Shown here one piece after another: positions 55,074-63,731 of a DNA stretch of 64,000 nucleotides. A program made the position numbers and the translations under genes. Numbering within the stretch: the first letter of the stretch is position 1; the number at the start of each line of letters is the position of its first letter. The notes beneath the pieces were generated by a model, which was not told the DNA's origin, searched no databases, and saw only the letters and a program-made list of their open reading frames with translations. Source of the DNA: Paracoccus versutus (GTDB lineage Bacteria; Pseudomonadota; Alphaproteobacteria; Rhodobacterales; Rhodobacteraceae); assembly GCF_000763885.1 (NCBI RefSeq), contig NZ_JRKO01000025.1, positions 1-64,000 on the forward strand. Reading direction: 5' to 3'.

Positions 55074-56537
55074 ATGGGACTCGACCAGATGGAAGCAATC
55101 CTGGGGAAAATCGGCGGGATCGTCTGGGGGCCTTACCTTCTTGTCCCGCTGCTGTTGGGCACCGGGCTTTACCTGACGATCCGGTTGCAGGGCATCCAGC
55201 TGGTCCGTCTGGGCGCGGCCCTGCGGCTTGGCCTGCTCAAACGCAGGGATGACGATGCCGAGGGCGACATCTCGCAATTCCAGGCGCTGACCACCGCGAT
55301 GGCCGCGACGGTCGGCACCGGCAACATCGTCGGGGTGGCGACGGCGATCGCGGCGGGCGGTCCGGGGGCGCTGTTCTGGATGTGGGTCACGGCGATCCTC
55401 GGCATGGCATCGAAATATGCCGAGGCCTTCCTCGGCGTGCGCTTCCGCACCACCGACGAGGTCGGCGAGAAGAACGGCGGCCCGCAGTATTACCTGGAGC
55501 GCGGCATCCCGAACGGCTTTGGCAGGTTCCTTGCGCTGTGCTTTGCGATATTCGCCGTCTGCGCCTGCTTCGGCATCGGCAACATGACGCAGGGCAACTC
55601 GATCGCCTCGAACCTCGAGCGCAGCTTCATGATCCCGACCTGGATCACCGGCATCGTCCTGGCCGGCCTGACGCTGGTGGTGCTGGTCGGCGGGATCAAG
55701 TCCATCGGCAAGGTGACTGCCGGGCTGGTGCCGGTGATGATCCTGTTCTACGTCCTGGGCGCGCTTTACATCCTGCTGGTCAACATCGGGTCGGTGCCCG
55801 CCGCCCTGGGCGAGATCTTTTCGCAGGCCTTTACCGGGACGGCGGCGACGGGGGGCTTCCTGGGCTCCACCATCATGATCGCGGTGCAGTTCGGCGTGGC
55901 GCGCGGGATCTTCTCGAACGAATCCGGCATGGGTTCCGCCGCGATTGCCGCCGCTTCGGCGCAGACCACGCATCCGGTGCGGCAGGGCCTGGTGTCGATG
56001 ACCCAGACCTTCATCGACACGATCATCGTCGTGTCCTGCACCGGCCTGGTGATCATCACCACCGGCGTCTGGACCGAGATCGACCCGCAGACGGGGCTGC
56101 AGATCTCGCCCTCGATCATGACCGGACAGGCGTTCAGCCACGGCCTGCCGGGACAATGGGGGCATTGGGTCGTGACCGTCGGCCTGGTTCTTTTCGCCTA
56201 TTCGACCATCCTGGGCTGGGCCTATTACGGCGAACGCAACCTCGAGCGCCTGGTGGGTCATCGCGGCGTCATGCCCTTCCGCATCCTGTTTTCCCTGGTG
56301 GTGCTGCTGGGCTGCACGGTCCAGCTGGGCGTCGTCTGGAGCTTTTCGGACGTGATGAACGGGTTGATGGCCATCCCGAACCTGATCGGGCTGCTGATCC
56401 TGTCGGGCCTGATCGCGCGCGAGACCCGCTTCTACCTTCGCCACGACCCCCGGCTGGAGGCCGACCGCCAGCAGATCGAGGGCTTCATGAAGGGCCAGCC
56501 GAGCTGGGACGAATGGAAGGCGAGCGAGCGGTCGTAA
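55074..56537 (+). CDS. Sodium:alanine (AGCS family) symporter
   Basis: Inner-membrane amino-acid importer of 487 residues with about eleven hydrophobic segments. Family signatures are TAMAATVGTGNIVGVATAI, ILGMASKYAEAFLGV and GIFSNESGMGSAAIAAA, the last containing the sodium/substrate residues. ATG 55074 is preceded by GAGAGGCGG; the frame extends upstream without homology. The leader 54765-55073 holds a -35-like TTGACA (55014-55019) but no convincing -10. Alanine or glycine is the likely substrate. Confidence 0.92.
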   Translation: MGLDQMEAILGKIGGIVWGPYLLVPLLLGTGLYLTIRLQGIQLVRLGAALRLGLLKRRDDDAEGDISQFQALTTAMAATVGTGNIVGVATAIAAGGPGALFWMWVTAILGMASKYAEAFLGVRFRTTDEVGEKNGGPQYYLERGIPNGFGRFLALCFAIFAVCACFGIGNMTQGNSIASNLERSFMIPTWITGIVLAGLTLVVLVGGIKSIGKVTAGLVPVMILFYVLGALYILLVNIGSVPAALGEIFSQAFTGTAATGGFLGSTIMIAVQFGVARGIFSNESGMGSAAIAAASAQTTHPVRQGLVSMTQTFIDTIIVVSCTGLVIITTGVWTEIDPQTGLQISPSIMTGQAFSHGLPGQWGHWVVTVGLVLFAYSTILGWAYYGERNLERLVGHRGVMPFRILFSLVVLLGCTVQLGVVWSFSDVMNGLMAIPNLIGLLILSGLIARETRFYLRHDPRLEADRQQIEGFMKGQPSWDEWKASERS

Positions 56538-56814
56538 GCCTTGCCGGCCGCTCCGCCGGTGCCGGCGGGGTGGTTCGCGGGCCGGGGGCTTTCTGCCGGC
56601 GACCCCAGCGGGCCGACGAGCGCGCCCGCACGGCCTGGCGGTAAAGCACCGCCGGCGCGGCCCGACCGGCGCGCGCAGCCGGGCGACCGGAAGGGCCGGC
56701 ATCCTCCGGCTGCGGACAGCCGGTCGAGCCGCTGCAATCGGCAGGGCTTAGCACCATTCTCGGGGCCGCCCGGCTTGTCCCATCGGTTCTTGCGGCAAGG
56801 GACCGATCCCCCGG

Positions 56815-57052
56815 ATAGCGACCGCCTCGACCAAGGGGCAGCTGCCCGCGGCGATCCGCAAGCGCCGGGACCGGGATGCCGGCACGCGGCTGATCGTCGA
56901 GGAAACCCCCGCAGGGCGTATTGCTGAAGCGTGCCCTGGCCATCGCCCCGACACGGTCCGACCATGTCTTGGGGATGCTGCCCTTCGCCGCCCGGCCGAA
57001 ATCGCTTGAGGACAGGGAGGCCGCCAGGCTGGCCGAGGCCCGCTGCACCATG
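56815..57052 (+). pseudogene. AbrB/MazE-type antitoxin remnant
   Basis: The text STKGQLPAAIRKRRDRDAGT then RLIVEETPAG is the SpoVT-AbrB DNA-binding domain with two residues lost after KGQ (normally KGQVTLP). It continues in another frame as VLLKRALAIAPTRSDHVLGM and PKSLEDREAARLAEAR, which is the usual antitoxin tail. There is no start codon in place and at least one frameshift, so it is not functional. The preceding 56538-56814 is GC-rich and shows nothing I can name. Confidence 0.65.
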
Positions 57053-57140
57053 ATCGCGGTGGATACCTATACCGTCCTTCGCCACCCGACCGGCGATCAC
57101 CCCGAGCAATCGGCGCGAACGCGCCAGACCGGGGGGGACA
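57050..57140 (+). pseudogene. PIN-domain (VapC-like) toxin, N-terminal remnant
   Basis: ATG 57050 begins MIAVDTYTVLRHPTGDHPEQ, followed by SARTR; this is the start of a PIN ribonuclease, with the first catalytic Asp at residue 5. After about 28 residues the similarity ends and the frame runs into the end of the convergent IclR gene. The three other acidic residues are missing. It overlaps the antitoxin remnant as in a normal TA operon. Confidence 0.65.
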
Positions 57141-57275
57141 GCACGTCTGGCGGCGGTGCTGCAGGGCCTGCCGGAACCGGATGGCAGGGCTTCACCAGCA
57201 CAGCCGGGATGCCGATCCGGCAGATCGCCTTCCGGCGAGCGGCCGTGCCTTGCCGCCGAGGCAGCGAAAGATCGG

Positions 57276-58031
57276 CTATTGGCTGACGCGCAGCCCGATC
57301 TCTCGCGTCAGAGCGAACAATGCCTTGAGTTGCGACGGGGTAGGGACCGCCCCCAGGTGCTGGATCGACGCGATCAGGCCGATGCTGCCGAGAAGCTGGT
57401 TCTGCGAGCCGAGGATCGGCGCGGCGACGGCGTTGATGCCCAGCAGCGATTCCTCGGGCGCGGTCGCGTAGCCCGCCGCGCGGATGGCGTCGAGCTGCGC
57501 CGCCAGAACCGCTTTGGAGGTGACGCTTTTCGGCGTGATCTGCGGCAGCGCGTCGGGCAGGGTGCCCAGCAGTTCGGGCGAACCGAAGGCCAGGAACACC
57601 TTGCCCTGAGCCGAGGAATGCAGGCTCAGCTCGCTGCCGGGACGGACGCCGATCTCGATCGGCTGGTTGCTGCTGACCGTGGCCAGGATGAAGGCCGAGC
57701 GCGGCGCGGGGATGCTGAGCACCACCGCCATGCCCAATTCGTCGCGGGTGGCGCGCATCAGGGGCAGGGCCAGTTCGGCCAGGCTTGCGCCGGCGGGGGC
57801 CTGTTGCGCCATCAGCCATAGTTTCGGCCCCAGCGCATAATGCGAAGTGACCGGATCCTGGACGATCAGCCCATGTTCGATCAGGGTGCGCAGATGCTTG
57901 AAGGCGGCCCCCTTGGCGATGCCGACATCGGCGGAAACCTGCGTCACGCCCATGGGCGAATCGGCAAAGGCGATACGCTCGAGGATGCGCAGGCAGGTGT
58001 CGGCGGCCCGGACGGTCTCGGCCTTTTCCAA
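57276..58031 (-). CDS. IclR-family transcriptional regulator
   Basis: Regulator of 251 residues. The winged helix is in residues 8-70 (GVTQVSADVGIAKGAAFKHLRTLIEHG in part), and the effector domain contains LGMAVVLSIPAPRSAFILATV, LSLHSSAQGKVFLAF and ESLLGINAVAAPI. It is divergent from the TRAP operon with two overlapping palindromes between them, so it very probably controls import and breakdown of the TRAP substrate. Confidence 0.9.
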   Translation of the reverse strand: MEKAETVRAADTCLRILERIAFADSPMGVTQVSADVGIAKGAAFKHLRTLIEHGLIVQDPVTSHYALGPKLWLMAQQAPAGASLAELALPLMRATRDELGMAVVLSIPAPRSAFILATVSSNQPIEIGVRPGSELSLHSSAQGKVFLAFGSPELLGTLPDALPQITPKSVTSKAVLAAQLDAIRAAGYATAPEESLLGINAVAAPILGSQNQLLGSIGLIASIQHLGAVPTPSQLKALFALTREIGLRVSQ

Positions 58032-58069
58032 AGTGTTTTCCCCGTGATTTTGCTTCCCCTCTCTCTGTG

Positions 58070-58098
58070 TTGACGCCTTTGACCTGTCGTGTCAATAT
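58070..58098 (+). promoter_or_regulatory. Candidate promoter of the TRAP operon
   Basis: TTGACG (58070-58075) and CAATAT (58093-58098) are 17 bases apart, a sigma-70-like layout. The operator palindromes begin directly after the -10, so a bound regulator would block the start of transcription. Confidence 0.45.
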
Positions 58099-58124
58099 GA
58101 GAACAGCGTTCCCTGTATGGGAAC
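58099..58124. promoter_or_regulatory. Double palindromic operator for the IclR regulator
   Basis: GTTCCC (58108-58113) and GGGAAC (58119-58124) form a perfect 6-base inverted repeat around TGTAT. GAGAAC (58099-58104) with the same GTTCCC forms a second, one-mismatch dyad around AGC. Three half-sites GRGAAC alternate in orientation 17 bases before the TRAP start codon. Confidence 0.7.
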
Positions 58125-58140
58125 ATAGGAGGAGAGAAAC

Positions 58141-59136
58141 ATGAAAACAAAGACCGCCGTCCTCGCCCTGATGGGAAGCCTGCTTTCGACCGCAGCCTGG
58201 GCCGACCCCGTCACGCTGCGCCTGGGCCATGCCGTATTCGAGCAGCATCCGATCCACGACACCGCCGTCCGCTTCAAGGAAGCGGTCGAGCGGCTGTCGG
58301 ATGGCGACATCAAGATCGACATCTTCCCCTCGCGCCAGCTTGGCGACGTGAAGGAATTGATGGAGGGCGTGCAGTTCGGCACCGTCGACATGACGGTGAA
58401 CTCGACCTCGGCCTATTCGACCCTGGAGCCGTCGATCGACGCCTTCCAGCTGCCGGGCCTGATCCCCGACTACGAAGGCTTCGCAACCATGGCGAAGACG
58501 CCGGAAGCGCGGGCGATCATGGACAGGCTGGAAAACCACATGATGGTCGCCCTGGGCCTCTACGACGGCGGGCAGCGCCATTTCCTGACCGTCGGCGTGC
58601 CGGTCGAAAGCCTGGCCGACATGCATCACAAGAAGACCCGCGTCGCGCCCAACCGGATGTTTCTGGACGCGTGGCAGGCGGTGGGCGTGAACCCGACGCC
58701 GATGGCCTATGGCGAGGTCTATTCGGCGCTGGAAACCGGCACGCTGGATGCGGTCGAGATCAACCTGACCTCGATCGAGAGCGAGAAATATTACGAGATC
58801 GCCAAGGGCGTGTCGCTGACCGGCCATTACTTCTGGCCCAGCTTCCTGCTGATCAACCAGATGAAGTTCAACGCGCTGACGCCCGAGCAGCAAGAGATCA
58901 TGCGCCAGGCCGCCGACGAGATCGTCGAGCCGCAGGTGATGGCGGTCAAGGAGCTGGACGAGCAGATCAAGGCCCATCTGGCCGAGCTGAACATTCCCGT
59001 CGTGACGCCCTCGGATGCGTTCAGGGCCGAATTGCAGGCCACCTTCGCCCCGGTGGTCGAGAAATACGAGGCCGCCGACCCGCTGATCGCCGATTTCGCG
59101 GCGGCGGCGAAAAAGCTGGCCCCGGCCGCCCAATAA
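58141..59136 (+). CDS. TRAP transporter substrate-binding protein (DctP family)
   Basis: Periplasmic receptor of 331 residues; signal peptide 1-21 ends AWADP. The mature protein starts VTLRLGHAVFEQHPIHDTAVRF and keeps the carboxylate-binding Arg region RVAPNRMFLDAWQAVGVNPTPM (in part) and GEVYSALETGTLDAVEINL. AGGAGGAG precedes the ATG. DctP-type receptors bind organic acids through that Arg, so the ligand is probably a carboxylate. Confidence 0.93.
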   Translation: MKTKTAVLALMGSLLSTAAWADPVTLRLGHAVFEQHPIHDTAVRFKEAVERLSDGDIKIDIFPSRQLGDVKELMEGVQFGTVDMTVNSTSAYSTLEPSIDAFQLPGLIPDYEGFATMAKTPEARAIMDRLENHMMVALGLYDGGQRHFLTVGVPVESLADMHHKKTRVAPNRMFLDAWQAVGVNPTPMAYGEVYSALETGTLDAVEINLTSIESEKYYEIAKGVSLTGHYFWPSFLLINQMKFNALTPEQQEIMRQAADEIVEPQVMAVKELDEQIKAHLAELNIPVVTPSDAFRAELQATFAPVVEKYEAADPLIADFAAAAKKLAPAAQ

Positions 59137-59194
59137 CGTCCAGGCGCGCGGGCCGGTCCCGCGCCTTCCGCCTGCGTTCTCAACGGAGAAACCC

Positions 59195-59701
59195 ATGTCC
59201 AAGCTCTGGCGCGCCTATGTCGCGGCCGTGGAAGCATTCTGCTTTGCCGGGATCGCTGCGATCCTGGTGATCGGCACCATGCAGGTCATCTGGCGCTATG
59301 TCTTCAACAGTTCGCTGTTCTGGTCGGAAGAGGCGATGCGCTATCTGATGATCTGGATCGTGATGATCGGTGCCGGTCTCAGCTATTCCCGCGGCCAGTT
59401 CCTGGGGATGCGGCTGGCGGTGGACCGCCTGCCCCAAGGCCCGCGCCGGGCCGTCAACCTGGTCTCGGCCGCGATCATGCTGGTCTTTCTGGCGGCGATC
59501 CTGTGGTTCGGCACGAAATTCGCCTGGATGACGCGGTTGCAGACCGCGACCGCGCTCGGCTTTTCGATGTTCTGGGTCCATGTCGCGATCACCGTCGGCG
59601 CCGCGCTTCTGGCGGCGCATGTCGCGCTGAACGAATTCTTCGGCATCGCGCGGGAAGAGAAGCCCGAAGACCACCCGATGGGCGCGGAGGAAGCGCTGTG
59701 A
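59195..59701 (+). CDS. TRAP transporter small permease (DctQ)
   Basis: Membrane protein of 168 residues with four hydrophobic segments. The DctQ signature is MQVIWRYVFNSSLFWSEEAMRYLMIWI (in part QVIWRYVFNSSLFWSEE). It starts 58 bases after the receptor gene. Its stop overlaps the GTG start of the large permease. Confidence 0.92.
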   Translation: MSKLWRAYVAAVEAFCFAGIAAILVIGTMQVIWRYVFNSSLFWSEEAMRYLMIWIVMIGAGLSYSRGQFLGMRLAVDRLPQGPRRAVNLVSAAIMLVFLAAILWFGTKFAWMTRLQTATALGFSMFWVHVAITVGAALLAAHVALNEFFGIAREEKPEDHPMGAEEAL

Positions 59702-60981
59702 TCTGGCTTGGCCCGATTTTCGTTCTGACGCTTGCCCTGGGCATGCCGATCGCCTTCGTCCTGGGCATCAGCGCGCTGGGTTACTTTTATTTCACCGGCC
59801 AGACGCAGTTCCTGATCGTCTTGCCGCAGCGGATGCTGGCGGGGATGGACATGTTCGTGCTGCTGGCGATCCCGCTTTTCGTGCTGGCGGGCGCGATCAT
59901 GGACGTAGGCGGGCTGACCCGTCGCCTGATCGGCTTTGCGAACTCGGTCGTCGGCCGGTTCCGGGGCGGCTTGTCGCTGACGGCGGTCTGGGGCTGCTTC
60001 CTGTTCGGCGGCGTCAGCGGATCGGCGGCGGCGGATGCCGCGGCCATCGGCACGGTGATGGTGCCGGACATGAAGCGGCAGGGCTATGACGTGGATTATT
60101 CGGCGGCGCTGATCGCGGTCTCGTCGCTGATGGCGCCGCTGGTGCCGCCCTCGATCGCGATGATCATCTATGGCGCGCTGTCGGGCACCTCGATCTCGCA
60201 GCTGCTGGTCGCGGGGCTGGCGCCGGGCTTCATGCTGGCGGTGTTCCTGTCGGCCTATGCGGTCTGGGTCGCCCATCGCCGCGGCTATCCCAAGGCGGCC
60301 AGGCAGTCGCTGGCCTCGATCCTTCGAGGCTGCTGGCAGTCCGTCCCGGTAATGCTGCTGCCGGTCATCATCGTCGTCGGCATCCGGGGCGGCATCTTCA
60401 CCGCGACCGAGGCGGCGGCGGTCGCCGCGATCTATGCGCTGGTCATCGCCACCGTCGTCTATCGCGCGATGAGCTGGAAATTCCTCAAGGAAGCCTTCGT
60501 CGCCACGGCGATCATCACCTCGGCGATCTATTTCCTGGTCGCCGTCGCCAACGTCGCCGGCTTCATCTTCGCCATCGAGCAGCTGCCGCAAAAGACCGTC
60601 GCCCTGCTGACCGGGGTCTCGGACAACAAATACGTGATCCTGCTGATGGTGAACCTGATCCTGCTGTTCCTGGGCATGTTCCTGGACACGATCGGGGTGC
60701 TGATCCTGACGGTTCCCGCGCTGATGGCCATCGGCAACATGCTGGGGCTGGAGCCGGTGCATCTGGGGGTCATGGTGGTCTTCAACGTGCTGGTGGGTTT
60801 CGTCACCCCGCCGGTCGGGCTGTGCCTGTTCGTCATCGCCGGCGTGACCGGCCGGCCGATGGAGCGGATCGCCTACAGGGCCCTGCCGATGATCGGGATC
60901 GCGCTGATCGTGCTGGCGCTGATCACCGTCTTTCCCGAAATCTCGCTATTCCTGCCGCGGGTGCTGGGGGTGGCGGGATGA
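59698..60981 (+). CDS. TRAP transporter large permease (DctM)
   Basis: Inner-membrane sodium/carboxylate symport subunit, 427 residues, about twelve membrane segments. Signatures are MFVLLAIPLFVLAGAIMDVGG, LFGGVSGSAAADAAAIGTV and LVPPSIAMIIYG. The GTG start at 59698 overlaps dctQ (GTGA). It in turn overlaps the next gene by four bases, so import and metabolism are translationally linked. Confidence 0.93.
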   Translation: MIWLGPIFVLTLALGMPIAFVLGISALGYFYFTGQTQFLIVLPQRMLAGMDMFVLLAIPLFVLAGAIMDVGGLTRRLIGFANSVVGRFRGGLSLTAVWGCFLFGGVSGSAAADAAAIGTVMVPDMKRQGYDVDYSAALIAVSSLMAPLVPPSIAMIIYGALSGTSISQLLVAGLAPGFMLAVFLSAYAVWVAHRRGYPKAARQSLASILRGCWQSVPVMLLPVIIVVGIRGGIFTATEAAAVAAIYALVIATVVYRAMSWKFLKEAFVATAIITSAIYFLVAVANVAGFIFAIEQLPQKTVALLTGVSDNKYVILLMVNLILLFLGMFLDTIGVLILTVPALMAIGNMLGLEPVHLGVMVVFNVLVGFVTPPVGLCLFVIAGVTGRPMERIAYRALPMIGIALIVLALITVFPEISLFLPRVLGVAG

Positions 60982-62057
60982 CGGATCTTTCCATCCAGGT
61001 CGGCCGGATCCGGCTGAAGAACCCCGTCATCGCCGCGTCGGGCGAGCATCTGATCGAGGATGACGGCATCCTGTCGGCCATCGCGGCCGGGGCAGGGGCG
61101 GTGGTGATGAAGTCCAGCAACGACTCGGCCGCCGCGCAGCGCCAGCTGTTGCAGGCCGAATATGCCGCGCTGGACGCGAACTGGAACCGTGTCGGCTGGG
61201 GGTCCGGTGCGCCGCGCGACGCGACGCTGCTGACGCGCTCGGGGCTGACGCCGCTTGGCTTCGAGGAATGGCTGGACCAGGCGCGGCGGATGGATGCGGC
61301 GGCCCGCAAGGCGGATTGCGTCCTGGTCGCCTCGGTCGTCATGGCGGGGGTCGAGGACGCCGTCCGCCGCGCCCGTGCCGTCGAGGACGCCGGCCTGCGC
61401 GTCTTCGAGTTCAACATCGGCACCCCCTATGCCAGCCAGGCCGCCAGGGGCGCGGTCAGCACCGAGCTTTCGCCCGCGCGCGTGGCGGAACTGGTCGGGC
61501 AGGTGACATCGGCCGTGTCGATCCCGGTCTGGGTCAAGCTCTCGGGCCAGAGCGAGCGGGTTCCCGACCTGGTCGCCGCCGCCACCGGCGCCGGGGCGGA
61601 AAGCGCGGTGATCGCCGGGCGGGCGCTGGGGCTGGTTCCCGATCTCGAGACCATGCAGCCGATGCTGGGCACCAGTTGCGGGATCGGCGGCTACTGGAAC
61701 CTGCCGCTGACCTGTCACTGGCTGGCGACGACCCGCGCAAGGCTGGGCCCGGACCAGGCGCTGATCGGCATCAACGGCGCCTGTTCGGGCCCTGATGTGG
61801 CGCGGATGATGCTGGCGGGCGCCTCGGCGGTGGGGCTGTCCTCGGCCGTCATGCTGCGCGGCTGGGACGTCCTGCGCGATGCCGTCGCCGACCTTGAAGC
61901 CTATTGCGCCGGCAAGGGCGCAAGCGCCCGCGACCTGGTCGGGCGCGCGGCCGATGCGCGCCGCAGCTTTGCCGAAATGCCGGTCCTCGATCAGGTCTGG
62001 CGCAACCATGTTCCCGCGCCGCTGGTGCCGGGCGAAGAAGTCAGGAGAAACCGATGA
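60978..62057 (+). CDS. Dihydroorotate dehydrogenase-like flavoprotein
   Basis: FMN-binding TIM barrel of 359 residues. It starts like class 1 dihydroorotate dehydrogenases (IQVGRIRLKNPVIAASGEHL), binds FMN through VVMKSSNDS, and ends with the phosphate loop INGACSGPDVARMMLAGAS and GLSSAVMLRGWDVL. The usual orotate-site pattern is altered (FEFNIGTPYASQ where pyrimidine enzymes have N-x-S-x-PN), so the substrate is probably not dihydroorotate. It overlaps dctM and the DUF6282 gene by four bases each. A reductive or oxidative step on the imported compound is inferred. Confidence 0.82.
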   Translation: MTDLSIQVGRIRLKNPVIAASGEHLIEDDGILSAIAAGAGAVVMKSSNDSAAAQRQLLQAEYAALDANWNRVGWGSGAPRDATLLTRSGLTPLGFEEWLDQARRMDAAARKADCVLVASVVMAGVEDAVRRARAVEDAGLRVFEFNIGTPYASQAARGAVSTELSPARVAELVGQVTSAVSIPVWVKLSGQSERVPDLVAAATGAGAESAVIAGRALGLVPDLETMQPMLGTSCGIGGYWNLPLTCHWLATTRARLGPDQALIGINGACSGPDVARMMLAGASAVGLSSAVMLRGWDVLRDAVADLEAYCAGKGASARDLVGRAADARRSFAEMPVLDQVWRNHVPAPLVPGEEVRRNR

Positions 62058-62953
62058 CTGCCGAACAAAACCGCATTGACGATCTGATGAAGGGCGCGGT
62101 CGATCTGCATGTCCATTCCGGCCCCTCGCTGCATCCGCGCAAGCTGGACCATATCGCCGCCCTGCGCGAGGCCGACCGGGCCGGCATGGCCGCCGTGCTG
62201 CTGAAGGACCACTACTATCCCACCATGCCGCTGGCGACGCTGATCAACCAGAACATGGGTTTCAGGACCAGGGCCATCGGCTCGATCGTGCTGAACAATC
62301 CGCTGGGCGGGCTGAACCCCTCGGCCGTGGATTACGCGCTCAAGCAGGGCGCCCGCGTGGTCTGGATGGCGACGGCCCATGCCCAGAACCACATGGAGCA
62401 CGAAGCCCAGAAGCCCGGCTTCAAGTTCCCGCAGAACAGCAAGAAGACCGTCGCCCCCGTCCCGCTGACGCTGACCGACGAAAAGGGCGTGGTGCGCGAC
62501 GAGGTCAAGCATATCCTCGACCTGATCGCCGAGGCCGACGCGGTCGTGTCGGGCGGCCACCATCACGCCCGCGAACTGCTGCCCTTCTACGAAGAGGCCA
62601 AGGCGCGGGGCGTGAAGCGGCTGTTCCTGAACCACCCGACCTATGTGAACGACTGCAGCCTTCAGGACGTCGCGCATCTGGTCGGCATGGGGGTCAAGAT
62701 GGAGCATTCCGTCTGCATGTTCATCCCCTCGACCTTCCAGCTGTTCGACGAGGATCACCTGCGCGCGGTGATCGAGGCGGCGGGCGTCGACAATACCTTC
62801 TTCGGCACCGACCTCGGCCAGACCGGCAACCCGGATCCGGTCGAGGGCATGCGCCAGATGATCGCCATGCTGATCAAGCTGGGCCATGACGACGACGACA
62901 TCCGCAAGATGACCTCGACCGTCGGGGCCGAACTGGTCGGGCTGGCAGCATGA
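62054..62953 (+). CDS. DUF6282 family amidohydrolase-like protein
   Basis: 299 residues with the metal pattern of an amidohydrolase/PHP barrel: DLHVHSGPSLHPRKLDH (HxH), TAHAQNHMEHEA, SGGHHHAREL, FLNHPTYVND and a late Asp in FFGTDLGQTG. No activity is established for the family that I know of. Its place between a DHOD-like protein and an aldolase suggests it opens a ring or hydrolyses a lactone or amide. Start overlaps the previous stop (ATGA). Confidence 0.8.
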   Translation: MTAEQNRIDDLMKGAVDLHVHSGPSLHPRKLDHIAALREADRAGMAAVLLKDHYYPTMPLATLINQNMGFRTRAIGSIVLNNPLGGLNPSAVDYALKQGARVVWMATAHAQNHMEHEAQKPGFKFPQNSKKTVAPVPLTLTDEKGVVRDEVKHILDLIAEADAVVSGGHHHARELLPFYEEAKARGVKRLFLNHPTYVNDCSLQDVAHLVGMGVKMEHSVCMFIPSTFQLFDEDHLRAVIEAAGVDNTFFGTDLGQTGNPDPVEGMRQMIAMLIKLGHDDDDIRKMTSTVGAELVGLAA

Positions 62954-63702
62954 GCGGGCTGAAGGCTCGGATCAACGCGGGCGAGACCGTCATCGGCACC
63001 TTCGTCAAGACGCCCGCGCCCCATGTCGTCGAGATCCTCGGCCTTGCCGGGCTGGATTTCGCGGTGCCCGACCAGGAACATGCGCCGCTGGACCTGGGCG
63101 CGATGGACCAGCTGGCGCTGGCCTCGCGCGCGGTGGGGCTGCCTCTGGTCGCGCGCTGCCTGGGCCAGTCGCCGGCGCGGATCTCGCCGCTGCTGGATCT
63201 GGGCTGCGCGGGGGTGATGGTGCCCCATGTCGCGGATCGCGGCGCGGCGGAAGGGGTCGTGGCGGCGGTCAAGTTCGGCCGGGGTTCGCGCGGCCTGTCG
63301 CCTTCGCCGCGGGCGGGGAATTACGGCACCCTTGCCGCCCCCGCCTATACCGCGAAAAGCGATGCCGAAACCGTGGTGATGCTGCAGATCGAGGACAGGG
63401 AGGCGCTGGAGCGGCTGGACGACATCGCCGGCGTGCCGGATGTCGACGTGCTGTTCGTCGGTCCTGCCGACCTGTCGCAGTCGTTGGGCTGCAGCTTCCC
63501 CTCGGCCGCGCTTGACGCGGCCATCATCCGCGTGATCGCGGCCGCCCGGCGCGCCGGTGTCGCCGCCGGCCTGTTCGTCGGCGACGAAAGCCAGATCGCC
63601 CCCTGGCGCGAACGGGGCGTCAGCGTCTTCGTCTGCGGCTCGGACCAGGGGCTGCTGATGAAGGGCGCGCGCCGGATCATCGAGGCGGGCCGCGCTTGCT
63701 GA
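62950..63702 (+). CDS. HpcH/HpaI-family aldolase
   Basis: Class II pyruvate-type aldolase of 250 residues that would cleave a 4-hydroxy-2-oxo acid or a malate-like ester. Segments are GTFVKTPAPHVVEILGLAGLDF, PDQEHAPLDL (metal/His region), GVMVPHV and QIEDREALERLDDIAGVPDVD with FVGPADLSQSLG. It starts inside the DUF6282 stop (ATGA) and is the last complete gene of the operon. It probably yields pyruvate or a C2/C3 unit for central metabolism. Confidence 0.85.
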   Translation: MSGLKARINAGETVIGTFVKTPAPHVVEILGLAGLDFAVPDQEHAPLDLGAMDQLALASRAVGLPLVARCLGQSPARISPLLDLGCAGVMVPHVADRGAAEGVVAAVKFGRGSRGLSPSPRAGNYGTLAAPAYTAKSDAETVVMLQIEDREALERLDDIAGVPDVDVLFVGPADLSQSLGCSFPSAALDAAIIRVIAAARRAGVAAGLFVGDESQIAPWRERGVSVFVCGSDQGLLMKGARRIIEAGRAC

Positions 63703-63731
63703 GCCCGCGCTGACAGGAAAGGATTTTCGGG

